Source: Chloroflexi bacterium TSY (GTDB taxonomy: Bacteria > Chloroflexota > Anaerolineae > Caldilineales > Caldilineaceae). Taken from it: a DNA stretch of 64,000 bases. Where the stretch lies: positions 1-64,000 of the forward strand of contig JAHBNG010000019.1 in NCBI GenBank assembly GCA_019217005.1. The letters run 5' to 3'. A program made the translations under genes and the position numbers. Of the stretch, positions 20,973 to 29,628 are shown piece by piece. The notes under the pieces are model-generated. The model was not told the DNA's origin. It did no database searches and worked only from the letters and a program-made list of their open reading frames with translations. How positions within the stretch are numbered: position 1 is the first letter of the stretch; every line of letters starts with the position of its first letter.

Positions 20973-21193
20973 TCATACTTGTATCCAATGCTCCGACGTT
21001 TTAAGCTTGTCCAACGCTTCTTTCGATGCATAAAACCTTACGTACCCACACTCACCACGGGGAGGAATTTGGCAGAAGAAAACCAACCTGATGCCAATTT
21101 TGGCAGTAAGTCTGGACCGTGTCCTCCTTCAGCGTCAATCGTTTTCTTGTAGCGATATACTTTGTCTGAATTGCATTCTGGACAGGGCTTCAT
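20973..21193 (-). pseudogene. Small zinc-ribbon protein, frameshifted
   Basis: ATG at 21193 preceded by AAAGGAGAATCG. It begins MKPCPECNSDKVYRYK, a CPxC half of a zinc ribbon. The reading frame then shifts after FLPVV; the other frame continues ECGYVRFYASKEALDKLK, the second half with CxxCG-like spacing if a few bases are restored. The break lies among GTG repeats (about 21051). About 70 residues if intact. The family is known only as small Zn-ribbon proteins and the function is unknown. Confidence 0.65.
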
Positions 21194-21225
21194 CGATTCT
21201 CCTTTAGATATCGCACTAGCTTATA

Positions 21226-21303
21226 TTTTTAAAATAAATTCGACTGTTCTACTCGACTGAAATCGGTCAAATTTATTTTAAAGCTATGGCAGTGCTCAGT
21301 AGA
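21226..21303. repeat. Miniature inverted-repeat element, family E, copy 1
   Basis: TTTTAAAATAAATTCGACTG on one side and CAAATTTATTTTAAA on the other are inverted. The extended sequence including TATGGCAGTGCTCAGTA matches the reverse complement of 24079-24161. About 78 bp, non-coding. Confidence 0.65.
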
Positions 21304-21342
21304 GCTAATGCTCGCCTCAGGTGAAGATTTAAGTATCAGTAG

Positions 21343-21391
21343 ACCGCAGTGGAGTCGCCATGCATGGCGACTCCACTGCGGTCTGCCCTGA
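21343..21391. repeat. Perfect palindrome around GCCATGCATGGC
   Basis: The arms GCAGTGGAGTCGCCATGCA and TGCATGGCGACTCCACTGC are exactly inverted with no loop, extended by AGACC/GGTCT. It shares GGCGACTCC and CCATGCATGG with the family R repeats at 8840-8906 and 41036-41103. Confidence 0.75.
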
Positions 21392-21523
21392 AAAAAAGGG
21401 CAGCAAGAGAAGAGAGAGGGGTTAAAGGCCGCGTTGAATAAGAAGCGGGTCCAAGTTGACCCGCCAGAGTGGGTGGCGTCGTTGCCTGTGCCCAACGCAA
21501 ATCAGTTGTAGTGAGCACCGTAC

Positions 21524-22727
21524 TTAGGCGGTCGGTGCCAAGAAAACCTTGAAGCCGAGGGACTCGAGGGTTTTGAGTGCGCCGGCTTGTGCATGCTCCT
21601 TGCGTCGTTTGAGAAAGAAGTCGCCGCCGAGTTCTTCAAAGACGGCATCGGGCTTGTCGATGAGATGATAGACGATGGTCAAGATGGAATGGGCCACGGC
21701 AATAGCTGCCCGCTTGGCTCCGCGTCGTGCCTTGAGACGGTGGAACTGTGCGGCGAGATAGGTGTCCTTGGTGCGAGAGGAGGGCGGTGACTAACCATTT
21801 CTGGCCCTTTCGTCGGCGACCACTCTTGCGTTTGCCCGCCGATTCGTTGTTGCCAGGACAGACACAAGCCCAGGAGGCCAGTTTCTTAGCTGAGGGCCAG
21901 CTTTCGACCGAGGGACCGATCTCCGCCAGAATTATCTCGGCGACGACTCGCCCCACACCGGGAATGGCATCTAGGCGTGCGATGAGGTCAGCATGCGGAG
22001 CCATGAGGACCCCAATCTGTTGATTGAGGGCATCAATGCGTACATTCAGGTGATCGAGATGATGCAGAACTTCTTGCAGCATAAAACGATGATGAGGACG
22101 GACCAGTCCCGTCAACGCATCAACCAACTGGGGAATCTTGGCCCGCAGCCGCTTTTGTGCCAAGTCAGCCATGGCTTCTGGGTCCATCTCATCTGCAATC
22201 AGGGCCTCGATCATCTGGCGTGCCGATACACCTTGGATGCTCGTGACCACCGATCCCAACTTGACGTTGGCATCTTCCAACACCTTATGCAGGCGATTGA
22301 CTGCCGCACTCTTCTCTTGCAAGAGACGCGTCCGATAGCGCGTCAGGTCTCGCAAGTCCCTTTGCTCCACATCTGGAATGAAACTGCGCTCCAGCAGTCC
22401 ATAACTCATCAGTTTCGTGATCCAGGCCGCATCGCTCTCATCCGTCTTGCGACCAGGCACCTGTGCCAGATGGCGGGCATTCACAATCCAGACCTCAAAA
22501 TGCTCATGCAACACATTGTAGATCGGTTTCCAATACACTCCGTACTCCATCGCCACATGCGTGATCCCATACGACGACAGCCACGACCTCAACCCCTCCA
22601 ACTCGACCGTCGTTGTCCCAAATCGCTTGCGCACCTGCTCCATCCTCCCTGATTCATCTACCACACACGCCACTACCATCCGCTTGTGAACATCCAGGCC
22701 GCTGCACTTCGGAAACATCACTTCCAT
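21524..22727 (-). pseudogene. IS110-family transposase (RuvC-like DEDD), frameshifted near the C-terminus
   Basis: ATG at 22727. The DEDD domain reads GLDVHKRMVVACVVD, VAMEYGVYWKPI (one residue shorter than the usual ESTG form) and GRKTDESDAAWI. The Tnp20-type domain has LDAIPGVGRVVAEIILAEIG and CPGNNESAGKRKSG. Near 21787 the frame changes; the other frame continues RTKDTYLAAQFHRLKARRG and ends at 21524 (KVFLAPTA). A few family residues also seem missing at the break. Family members move without terminal inverted repeats, guided by an element-encoded RNA. Element ends cannot be fixed here, and this copy is probably inactive as sequenced. Confidence 0.85.
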
Positions 22728-22960
22728 CTTCCTTTCCTTTCGCAGCCGCTTATGTGTACCCGATTGTGAGCACAGTCTGCCCTGCGTGTTTCGTCCCGAG
22801 GAACGTCCACATCCCGTGGTGCGTCGGTGTACACCAATCTAGCTACTGAGCGTTCTTTACTTGACCACGGACCTTTCCCGATTTCTGTTCGGCGGCTGCC
22901 ACCACACTTTAACACATTTTTCATCCCCTGTTGTGTTGGCTCACCGCATGTTTATCTACT
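22728..22960 (-). ncRNA. Candidate bridge-RNA region of the IS110 element
   Basis: This stretch lies directly upstream of the transposase start, the position where IS110-group elements are known to encode their bridge RNA. It is GC-rich with local hairpin potential (for example GTGGTGGCAGCCGCC, and CACCACGGGATGTGG) and has no credible gene. The assignment rests on position only. Loop complementarity to target and donor could not be tested because the element ends are unknown. Confidence 0.35.
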
Positions 22961-23009
22961 GAGTATTGCTGTCGTTGGTTGCAGCAGTTTGTTTGGCAAC
23001 CAGTAGAAT

Positions 23010-23177
23010 CTATTTATCCTCAGATTCCGTTTGCTCTTTTAGGACGCCAGAGTCCTCTAGGTTCTTCTTCAAATCTTCAAACTCTTTCCGCAAGCTGCCT
23101 ATAAGACCCCAAGAAATGATCCCAAAGGTCATTCCAATGGCGCCAAGGGCCATTCCCATTATGCCGAACGCTTCCAT
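23010..23177 (-). CDS. Small membrane protein with cytoplasmic coiled-coil tail
   Basis: 55 aa. The start is ATG 23177, which has GGGAGGACTTTA in front, in preference to an in-frame ATG 18 nt upstream. A single Gly/Met-rich hydrophobic helix (MEAFGIMGMALGAIGMTFG) is followed by a charged segment (LRKEFEDLKKNLEDSG) likely to form a coiled coil. Similar tiny proteins are common in bacteria and uncharacterised. Confidence 0.65.
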   Translation of the reverse strand: MEAFGIMGMALGAIGMTFGIISWGLIGSLRKEFEDLKKNLEDSGVLKEQTESEDK

Positions 23178-23229
23178 TAAAGTCCTCCCGCCCATGCGTT
23201 ATAACAAATCAAAGACCGTGAATATCCCC

Positions 23230-24021
23230 TTATAAGAATCGTGCGAACCATCTGAGTGCATTGCGCCACATCGTCTGAGTGAATTGATGCGCTACGCCAT
23301 CCTCGAGTATGATCTCCAGCCTCTCGGGACATTCAGCATAGATTGCCGCAAGCGACTGCACGAACCGTTGTGCGCCGCCGGGCGGTATCAACCGATCGTC
23401 AGCGCCACACTGGAATGATAGAGCCGGACAGTGTTGGTAGTGTGCCAAGTTGGTGAGTGGATTGCACCGATCATAACAGGCCTGGACGTAGGTATTCGGT
23501 GCGCTCAGCGGTATCGTCGATCCGGGGCGTAACCAATCCGCCTCCGCCAGCGCAGCCGCTACGACAACGATCCGCTGATCCTGCGCCGCGGCCACCACGG
23601 CAATATTCCCGCCCATCGAAATACCACCCATCCCCACCGATGACGCCACGTTCAATTCGGCCACTGCCCATTCAATAATCGACGGAACTTCTGCCGCCGT
23701 CTCCGCCAGGATCGACCAGAAATGGCGATACACATGTCCGTTGGTGGGACTGCGAAAACTCCCATCTGTCGGATCGATGACTTCCTGTTCTGATGTTCGG
23801 CTCCGCTCACCATGATCAACGGGATCGAAACTGAGGGCCACATAGCCAGCCACAGCCAGCTCGCGCAGATATTCGCGGACGGCCTCTTTGCTGTCCGTGA
23901 AGCCAGGCAGCCAGATGACTAGCTTGCGGTTGGCGACCTGTGTCGGTTCTGCCCATAGAAGTGGGATGTCCGATACAGTGGCTGTTTGCATCGATTGGAG
24001 ATTGACTTTTTGGATGCGCAC
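23230..24021 (-). CDS. Alpha/beta hydrolase (dienelactone hydrolase-like)
   Basis: 263 aa, probably a cytoplasmic serine hydrolase. The nucleophile elbow reads GGISMGGN, the likely acid is in CGADDRLIPP and the histidine in DGVAHQFTQ, so the triad is complete. The oxyanion region is LVIWLPGFTDSKE. The start is taken as GTG 24021 because a TTGACA/TAAACT promoter ends exactly 6 nt before it. An internal ATG at 23991 is the alternative. No operon partner; substrate unknown. Confidence 0.85.
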   Translation of the reverse strand: MRIQKVNLQSMQTATVSDIPLLWAEPTQVANRKLVIWLPGFTDSKEAVREYLRELAVAGYVALSFDPVDHGERSRTSEQEVIDPTDGSFRSPTNGHVYRHFWSILAETAAEVPSIIEWAVAELNVASSVGMGGISMGGNIAVVAAAQDQRIVVVAAALAEADWLRPGSTIPLSAPNTYVQACYDRCNPLTNLAHYQHCPALSFQCGADDRLIPPGGAQRFVQSLAAIYAECPERLEIILEDGVAHQFTQTMWRNALRWFARFL

Positions 24022-24056
24022 TTGGGTAGTTTAATTTAGCGTAGTTGGCTTGTCAA
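24019..24056 (-). promoter_or_regulatory. Sigma-70 promoter giving a leaderless transcript
   Basis: On the minus strand TTGACA (24056-24051), a 17-nt spacer and TAAACT (24033-24028) are followed by 6 nt and the GTG start codon of the hydrolase. The predicted transcription start therefore falls on the start codon. Confidence 0.6.
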
Positions 24057-24078
24057 ACGTCATTTGTGCTTTTGAAAA

Positions 24079-24161
24079 TTATACTGAGCACAGCCATAAA
24101 TTTAAAATTAATTTGTCTTCTTCACCCGACTAAAACTGTGCGAATTGATTTTAAATTTATA
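24079..24161. repeat. Miniature inverted-repeat element, family E, copy 2
   Basis: ATAAATTTAAAATTAATT and AATTGATTTTAAATTTAT are inverted. The whole unit is the reverse-orientation relative of 21226-21303, including the ACTGAGCACAGCCAT end. Confidence 0.65.
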
Positions 24162-24229
24162 AACTCGTGCGGTATAAAATACGAAAATAGTAAAATTCGT
24201 ATTTGCGAGAATCTAAAGAGAGGAATACC

Positions 24230-24658
24230 ATGACGAATAAAACCAGAATCGTCTTTGAACATATCCACATCATTAGTGCAGATCCTGAGTCGACTGCATC
24301 GTGGTATGTAAACGTGCTAGGCGGCGAAGTGACCGGCGTCTTTGAAATTCGGGATGCACCGCAAATCGCTGTCGCCTTCGATGGGATAACCATCCTCATT
24401 CGTGGCCAAAGAGCGGGCGAACAGCCGAGCAATCCCAAGAAGCTACAATCCTTCAATGATTTCGTCAGCCACAATGAGTGGGGCATGGATCACTTTGCTT
24501 TCACTGTGCGTGGAGATCTTGATGAGTTCTGTGACAATCTCAAGCAAAAAGGCGCGACATTCTCGGTTGAGCCCCACGAGTTTTCACCGGGTTCTCGTCT
24601 GGCTTACCTTGAAACACCTGATGGGGTGAGTATCGAGCTTGTACAGGCGAAACGATAG
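24230..24658 (+). CDS. VOC (glyoxalase/bleomycin-resistance) family protein
   Basis: 142 aa, start at ATG 24230 with AGAGAGGAATACC upstream. One full VOC unit: beta-strand start FEHIHIISADPESTASWY, middle GMDHFAFTVRGDLDEF and end YLETPDGVSIELVQAKR. The metal-ligand positions (His in EHIHI, His in MDHFAF, Glu in SIELV) are present, so it may be a lyase or dioxygenase rather than a binding protein. TATAAA near 24172, just right of a family E repeat, may be its -10. Confidence 0.85.
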   Translation: MTNKTRIVFEHIHIISADPESTASWYVNVLGGEVTGVFEIRDAPQIAVAFDGITILIRGQRAGEQPSNPKKLQSFNDFVSHNEWGMDHFAFTVRGDLDEFCDNLKQKGATFSVEPHEFSPGSRLAYLETPDGVSIELVQAKR

Positions 24659-24742
24659 TTTTGGGAATAGATTGTACTTTCGCCTAGTAATTGTGTCGAT
24701 GACGACGATCAATGAGTGATGATCGTATTTTCATCTTGGATT

Positions 24743-25909
24743 CTAGTTGACTATTTTGCTTAGGTCAATCACATATACCTGCCGTGACCCTTCGTGAACC
24801 GAATCAAAACTAACCATCGACCCATCGGGAGACCAACGCGGATGGAGATCGCAGCGCCAATCACCTGTAATATGCGGTGCATGACGAAACTCGCCGATCG
24901 TTGTCATTGTATTTCCGGCAACGTCGTAAAGGAACAGACGGGCGAGACGTTGCGGATTGTTCGGATAGGTATCACAGACGATCCAGCGATAGTCTGGTGA
25001 AAAGCCAAAATGGCCATCAGGAGGAAAGAGGCCCTTGCCAAAGGGCGTGATGGTCTGTTGACGATCTAACAGGCAAACGAACTGCATATCACCGATTGCG
25101 TCTGTCGTCACAATGATCCGTTCTGGATCTTGCCACGCAAAGTGGGAGACTCGATTGCCGAAGGGAATTTGGCAGTCAAGTTCCGTGCCATCTGGATTGA
25201 TTGTCCAGAGCGATGACAGATGACCTCCCTCAGGCTTGGCGACGCGACAGAAAAATAAGAGACGACTACCGTCTGTGTTAAAGAGGACATGATTGAACCA
25301 GTGAGGTTGGTTGAGCAACTCGGGCACAGCCAATATCTCCGTGAGATCTGCCAGCGAAAGGAGCAAGCGAGACGCACCTGTCTGCAAATTGAGAAGAAAG
25401 AGGCCGTCATCTGTTGGGCGCGGAATCAACGTTTCTGTTTGATAATGATCATTGGCGTATCCAACAACCTTCCGACAATACCTCATGCGGGCAAAGTTGA
25501 GGCCGATCGCAATCGGTTTCGTGGGCGAGATGGCCGCAATGGCACCGTGGATGGTTCGCTGTGAACCCGTCTCCGGGTTAATTGCCCGCGAAACCAAGGC
25601 TCCATCCTCCCAATCATTGTGTGTAATCTCTTCTCCAAACCCCACATCGATCCAATGCATCATTGACCCTTGTTGAAGGTTAAACGCTCTGGTTTGGCTG
25701 ATCGGCTTGATATGGCCTGCAGTGGTTTCGACAAGAGCAACAGTGGCTTCGTCGTTCTGCTCTACTGCCCGTTCGTGGAAATCGGTCTCTAGAACAAGAT
25801 AATGAGTCTGTGCCTGATTCCAGGGCGAGATGTCGTAATAGCCAAAGAAGTGGTGTTTTGGTCCTTGGGTGATCGGTTTTGCGATAAAGTCATATTTTGA
25901 AGTGATCAT
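24743..25909 (-). CDS. Beta-propeller protein, oligogalacturonide lyase-like
   Basis: 388 aa without a signal peptide, so probably cytoplasmic. Propeller blades are visible as repeated strand patterns. The C-terminal CDLHPRWSPDGSMVSFDSVH and RQVYVIDLSK are hallmarks of the oligogalacturonate-lyase-like/TolB-type propellers, and HHFFGYYDISPWN starts the fold. True lyase activity is not established; relatives also occur in glycan and polysaccharide loci. It ends a co-directional run of genes (27.7-24.7 kb, minus strand), starting 17 bp after the methyltransferase fragment. Confidence 0.72.
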   Translation of the reverse strand: MITSKYDFIAKPITQGPKHHFFGYYDISPWNQAQTHYLVLETDFHERAVEQNDEATVALVETTAGHIKPISQTRAFNLQQGSMMHWIDVGFGEEITHNDWEDGALVSRAINPETGSQRTIHGAIAAISPTKPIAIGLNFARMRYCRKVVGYANDHYQTETLIPRPTDDGLFLLNLQTGASRLLLSLADLTEILAVPELLNQPHWFNHVLFNTDGSRLLFFCRVAKPEGGHLSSLWTINPDGTELDCQIPFGNRVSHFAWQDPERIIVTTDAIGDMQFVCLLDRQQTITPFGKGLFPPDGHFGFSPDYRWIVCDTYPNNPQRLARLFLYDVAGNTMTTIGEFRHAPHITGDWRCDLHPRWSPDGSMVSFDSVHEGSRQVYVIDLSKIVN

Positions 25910-25926
25910 AAGGTTCTCAACTTCAT

Positions 25927-26067
25927 TTATCTTCTCTCAACGAAAAAAGGACACGGCCTGTTGCGATCGGCGAAAAACTTGTCCCACCACGGCTCTTGAC
26001 GGTTCTGCAGCAATCTGTCGAGCATTCCCAAGACATCATCATTTGTGTAAATCAGCTTGTGTGTCAT
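25927..26067 (-). pseudogene. SAM methyltransferase, N-terminal fragment only
   Basis: A 46-codon frame from ATG 26067 to TAA 25927. Its end PWWDKFFADRNRPCPFFVE matches what I know as the N-terminus of a class I SAM-dependent methyltransferase group (xFWDxFYxxRxxPIPFF), but it stops before the SAM-binding fold. It lies 33 bp after the PTPS-like gene and 17 bp before the propeller gene. Most likely a truncated relic of a methyltransferase that belonged to this cluster. Confidence 0.5.
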
Positions 26068-26099
26068 GCTCTATTCTGTTGAACCAATTTGGTTTGGCT

Positions 26100-26489
26100 T
26101 TATCTGCTCTGCTGTAACTCCAGCCGATACGACGCCCACGCGATCTCATTTTCCCAAATTCGTACTGTTAGGGCGTCTAAATTGTCAGCTTGAATACGTT
26201 CAGCCAGTGTTTGGCAGATAATGCGTGTAAAATGCTCGATGCTTGGATTGAGTCCAGCAAATTCCGGTTGATCATTGAGCGTCTGATCACGATAATGGGC
26301 GACAATTGCTTCTAGATTCTCTTCCACATCCACAATATCGACCATGTAACCGTGTTGATCCAGCTCTTTCCCCTCTAACTGTAATTCCAAATAGTAGTGA
26401 TGTGAGTGTTTGAAATTTTCTGGCCCCCAATCACCGCCGATCAGAAAGTGTTGGGCGACAAAATCACGCTTGGCTGCGAGAGTATACAT
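26100..26489 (-). CDS. 6-pyruvoyl-tetrahydropterin synthase / QueD-like protein
   Basis: 129 aa, ATG 26489 with AAGGAG upstream. Zinc ligands typical of the T-fold family are visible: AQHFL near the N-terminus and the HSHHYYLELQLEG pair. The C-terminal Glu lies in NPSIEHFTRII. The Cys expected a few residues before the HxH pair in QueD is absent (GPENFKHSHH), so the reaction may differ from carboxy-tetrahydropterin synthesis. It lies between a dehydrogenase and a methyltransferase remnant, all on the minus strand, suggesting a pterin-related pathway. Confidence 0.85.
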   Translation of the reverse strand: MYTLAAKRDFVAQHFLIGGDWGPENFKHSHHYYLELQLEGKELDQHGYMVDIVDVEENLEAIVAHYRDQTLNDQPEFAGLNPSIEHFTRIICQTLAERIQADNLDALTVRIWENEIAWASYRLELQQSR

Positions 26490-26506
26490 ACTGGATGCTC
26501 CTTCGT

Positions 26507-27514
26507 TTAATCTTGATATATTAACAGCACTTGAACGAGCTCTTCTGGTTGTTGGTCAATCAGCACATAGGCGTCAGCAGCTTGTGCAATTGGGTAACGA
26601 TGTGTAATCAACTGGGAGCAATCCAACTCTTGTAACATTTGCCACGCAAGATCCAGACGTCGCACTTTGTCCCAACGTCCGCTGACAGTCGGGTCAATCG
26701 TACTTACTTGGCTACTCATTAAACGAATGCGGCTGCGGTGAAAGTCACCGCCAAGATTTAGTTGAGCTTGCTTTTGCCCATACCACGAACCAATCACGAC
26801 GCGTCCACTATAGCCTGTTACGGCAATGGCTTGATCGAGTGCCGTTGGATTGCCAGATAGCTCATAAACGAGATCAAAATCAGAGAGTCGATGCAATGCT
26901 GCGGTGGACGTCATCGCATCCATCGCTCCGAAAGCAGAGCCAAGCTCTCTGCGTCGTTCAAATTCGTCGATTACCACGAATCTGCCCAATGGATAATGGC
27001 CTAAAATAAATGTCGTTAAGAGACCCACAATTCCCTGCCCAAAAACAGCAACCCGTTCTCCCACGAGAGGTCGGCCATCCATCACAAAGTTAATGGCCGA
27101 TTCCATATTAGGCAGGAAAGCTGCCTGCTCTGGTAAAAGACCATCTGGGACGAGGAGCAATTGGCTGGGCTCTGTAACAAAGTGGCTTTCGTGAGGATTG
27201 AAGGCGAAGACCAGGCGGCCAATCCAGCTATCAAGATCGCTTCCGCCGACGTCAATCACATGACCAACTGCGGCGTAGCCATATTTCAGTGGATAGCTCA
27301 CTTGATCCATCAATCCAGGAATCGTCGCATCAATACGCAATTCCTGAGGAACTTGGCCTCGATAAAAGAGCATTTCTGTTCCAGGGCTGATGGCCGATAG
27401 AAGTGTCCAGACAAGAACTTGATGCGATTCTAATTTCGGAATCGCATCTTGTCGAATCGCGATCTGACCCGGTGCTTCAAAGTAAACGCCTGTACGTGAC
27501 TTTCTTTGCTTCAT
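26507..27514 (-). CDS. Medium-chain (zinc-type) dehydrogenase
   Basis: 335 aa, start at ATG 27514 (GAAGAG 5 nt upstream) rather than the in-frame GTG 27520. A GroES-like N-domain (LLSAISPGTEMLFYRG) is followed by a Rossmann domain with AVFGQGIVGLLTTF. Catalytic zinc Cys residues are not evident, so it may be a zinc-free MDR member. Adjacent to the PTPS-like and RibD-type genes, which suggests that it acts in the same cofactor- or pterin-like pathway (inference). Confidence 0.85.
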   Translation of the reverse strand: MKQRKSRTGVYFEAPGQIAIRQDAIPKLESHQVLVWTLLSAISPGTEMLFYRGQVPQELRIDATIPGLMDQVSYPLKYGYAAVGHVIDVGGSDLDSWIGRLVFAFNPHESHFVTEPSQLLLVPDGLLPEQAAFLPNMESAINFVMDGRPLVGERVAVFGQGIVGLLTTFILGHYPLGRFVVIDEFERRRELGSAFGAMDAMTSTAALHRLSDFDLVYELSGNPTALDQAIAVTGYSGRVVIGSWYGQKQAQLNLGGDFHRSRIRLMSSQVSTIDPTVSGRWDKVRRLDLAWQMLQELDCSQLITHRYPIAQAADAYVLIDQQPEELVQVLLIYQD

Positions 27515-27628
27515 AAACACTCTTCGCTCATCAGACGGACGTATGCAACTTCCTGGAATGTCGGCAGTTTAATCACCTACTTGCACACTTTCTGTAAGAA
27601 AGACCTTTTCCATAGATGGGCCAACACT

Positions 27629-27716
27629 CTTAGTACTTATCCGAAAAGTTCTGTGACGTTGTATTCTCGCTCGGGAAACCGGTCGAACTCACAACCACTT
27701 TTCGGATAGGTTCTTA
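27629..27716. repeat. Miniature inverted-repeat element, family B, copy 2
   Basis: ACTTATCCGAAAAGTTCTGTG and CACAACCACTTTTCGGATAGG are inverted ends, as in copies 3969-4056 and 56307-56396. Its right end supplies the stop codon of the RibD-type gene (TAA at 27716-27714). Confidence 0.8.
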
Positions 27717-28427
27717 CTTGGCTCTTCCCCAGACGACCATATCCGTACCTACTTGTGTATAGACAATGTCATCCAAGCGAGGAAAGCTTTGAGAGTCAGA
27801 TGGTTGTTTTTGGCTTGGTGAGCAGATACAGGGCATTCCGCCTAGAAAAGTCGGTGCAATTGTTACAACAACATAGTCAGCCAACTTCTGTGTCAAAAAG
27901 CTGGTCAAGATCTGCGAACCGCCTTCTACCATAATCGAGCAAATGCCCTCTTTTCCCAACTGTTTCAGTAAAGCATGCAAATCCACTCGCCCACTCTCAT
28001 CCGATAACGGCAGAAAACGTGCGTCGTTTTCTGAAAACTTGGCCAATCGTCTCGGATCTGGTTGCGCTGTGGCAACCCAGACTGTCTTGTGGACCTGAAA
28101 GAGGCGAGCATCTGGTGGCAAGCGCAGTTGACTATCAACGACAACGGGTCTTGGGTTTTTCCCAGTTGCCAACCGGACATTCAAACGTGGATTATCAGCC
28201 AATATCGTTCCGATGCCAACCAGAATTACATCATGTACCGCGCGAAGCGAGTGCGTTAACTGTAAAGATTCATGAGAACTCAAAGTTGTCGGCTGTCCTG
28301 GAACTGCTGCAATTGATCCATCCAAGCTTTGAGCATAGCTCAACGTCACGAAAGGGTATCCCATCTGTTGATGATGATGGATAGCTTGTTGCGCAAGATC
28401 GGCAACGAGCGTTGACAGGTCAGGCAT
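27714..28427 (-). CDS. RibD C-terminal domain / dihydrofolate reductase-like reductase
   Basis: 237 aa, start at ATG 28427 (GAGGTG 8 nt upstream) in preference to GTG 28430. Family motifs: VTLSYAQSLDGSIA, GIGTILADNPRLNV and EGGSQILTSFL. In riboflavin synthesis this fold reduces the ribosylamino group with NADPH; standalone versions serve other pterin or flavin-like routes. No RibA, RibH or RibE is nearby, so the gene probably belongs with the PTPS-like protein and dehydrogenase downstream. A family B repeat was inserted at its 3' end. Confidence 0.85.
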   Translation of the reverse strand: MPDLSTLVADLAQQAIHHHQQMGYPFVTLSYAQSLDGSIAAVPGQPTTLSSHESLQLTHSLRAVHDVILVGIGTILADNPRLNVRLATGKNPRPVVVDSQLRLPPDARLFQVHKTVWVATAQPDPRRLAKFSENDARFLPLSDESGRVDLHALLKQLGKEGICSIMVEGGSQILTSFLTQKLADYVVVTIAPTFLGGMPCICSPSQKQPSDSQSFPRLDDIVYTQVGTDMVVWGRAK

Positions 28428-28443
28428 CACAATTCACCTCATA

Positions 28444-28513
28444 GCCACTTCGTTTAAACTTCGAACAATTGTCCCTCGATAGAAGACGATTCTATTGTCC
28501 GACGTTTAAGTGG
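28444..28513. repeat. Miniature inverted-repeat element, family G, copy 1
   Basis: GCCACTTCGTTTAAACTTCG with ACAATTG opposite ATTGTCCGACGTTTAAGTGGC form an imperfect 20-bp inverted repeat, about 70 bp in total. A related unit lies at 37082-37162. Confidence 0.6.
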
Positions 28514-28622
28514 CGCCTCGATCAGTGTATTGGACAAGGGTGCATTAGACAAGAATAAAGTAAGCATACCACAACCAACCTGAACGTTCAATCGTTACGT
28601 GGTGAAACAACCGTTCAATTTC

Positions 28623-28651
28623 TTGACGATATACTTTCATTTAGGTATACT
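28623..28651 (+). promoter_or_regulatory. Sigma-70 promoter of the tRNA-Leu gene
   Basis: TTGACG (28623-28628), a 17-nt spacer and TATACT (28646-28651), about 92 bp before the mature tRNA. No other gene lies between. Confidence 0.75.
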
Positions 28652-28743
28652 CTGAATATTGTACATGAGTACAGCAATCCGTTTTGGATTACAAGAAAAA
28701 TGGAATTTGATAGCTGTACTTGGTCCATCAATAATTCAAATAC

Positions 28744-28829
<86 letters not shown>

Positions 28830-28838
28830 CGTTCAGAG

Positions 28839-28873
28839 GCAAGGTTAGGGGATTTCCCCCTAGCCTTGTTTTG
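28839..28873 (+). terminator. Rho-independent terminator after tRNA-Leu
   Basis: GCAAGGTTAGGGG and CCCCTAGCCTTG form a strong stem with a short loop, followed by TTTT. Confidence 0.88.
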
Positions 28874-29071
28874 GTTGAGGAACTATCGCCCATGACGGTT
28901 TGAGAACTATAATATATGATGTATTATGGACTTGTGTCAAGAACGAAAATCGCTTAATGACCGATCTGCGCCCGTTGCAGACAATTGATCAGACGTATTG
29001 CACTCGAAATCGACCCGATGCTATGTTGAACATGTTTAAGATTAGGAGCACTCACGACCACGGAGCAAGCC

Positions 29072-29515
29072 ATGCGCTACCAACTCGAACTCGATATTGA
29101 CCTGCCACGAGAGCGGATCATCGAACTGTTCCTCGACACCCAAAACCTCGCCAAATGGCAGCCAGACCTTGTCAGTTTCGAGCCCCTCGGCGGAGATAAG
29201 CCGCGTGAAGTAGGAGCGAAGTCAAGGCAGGTTCACAAGATGGGCCGGCGCGAAGTCGAGATGATCGAGACCATTACTGTGCACAACTACCCTGACCAGT
29301 TCTCTGCGACCTATGAAGCGGACGGCGTCTGGAACCTCATCGAGAACCGTTTCGTCGATATCGGCGTGGGCAAGACCAAGTGGATTCTCGACAGCGAATT
29401 CCGATGCAGCGGCTTCATGAAGATTATGGCTTTCTTCATGCCCGGTATGTTCAAGAAGCAGACGTTTACCTTCATGAAACGGTTCAAGGACTTCGCCGAA
29501 AACTCAGGTGGTTGA
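29072..29515 (+). CDS. SRPBCC (polyketide cyclase/START-like) family protein
   Basis: 147 aa. It starts MRYQLELDIDLPRERIIELF, the usual first strand and helix of the helix-grip fold, and ends with the long C-terminal helix (TFMKRFKDFAENSG). The fold binds hydrophobic ligands; the specific role is unknown. The ribosome site GGAGCAAGCC is weak. A 37-codon frame overlaps its stop (ATGA). Confidence 0.82.
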   Translation: MRYQLELDIDLPRERIIELFLDTQNLAKWQPDLVSFEPLGGDKPREVGAKSRQVHKMGRREVEMIETITVHNYPDQFSATYEADGVWNLIENRFVDIGVGKTKWILDSEFRCSGFMKIMAFFMPGMFKKQTFTFMKRFKDFAENSGG

Positions 29516-29628
29516 TGAGCAAGAAGCTACCGAATGTTAACGTGCTTCCCGACATATCGCTTGATATTACCCGTCGTGTTGATCTGTTCGGTGAGACCCA
29601 CGAGGTTTTGATCAATTTGCAGCGTTAG
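29515..29628 (+). CDS. Very small open frame coupled to the SRPBCC gene
   Basis: 37 codons beginning in an ATGA overlap with the preceding stop. The sequence includes LPNVNVLPDISLDITRRVDL. The overlap suggests coupling, but the frame is short and matches no family known to me. It may be the start of a truncated gene. Confidence 0.25.
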   Translation: MSKKLPNVNVLPDISLDITRRVDLFGETHEVLINLQR

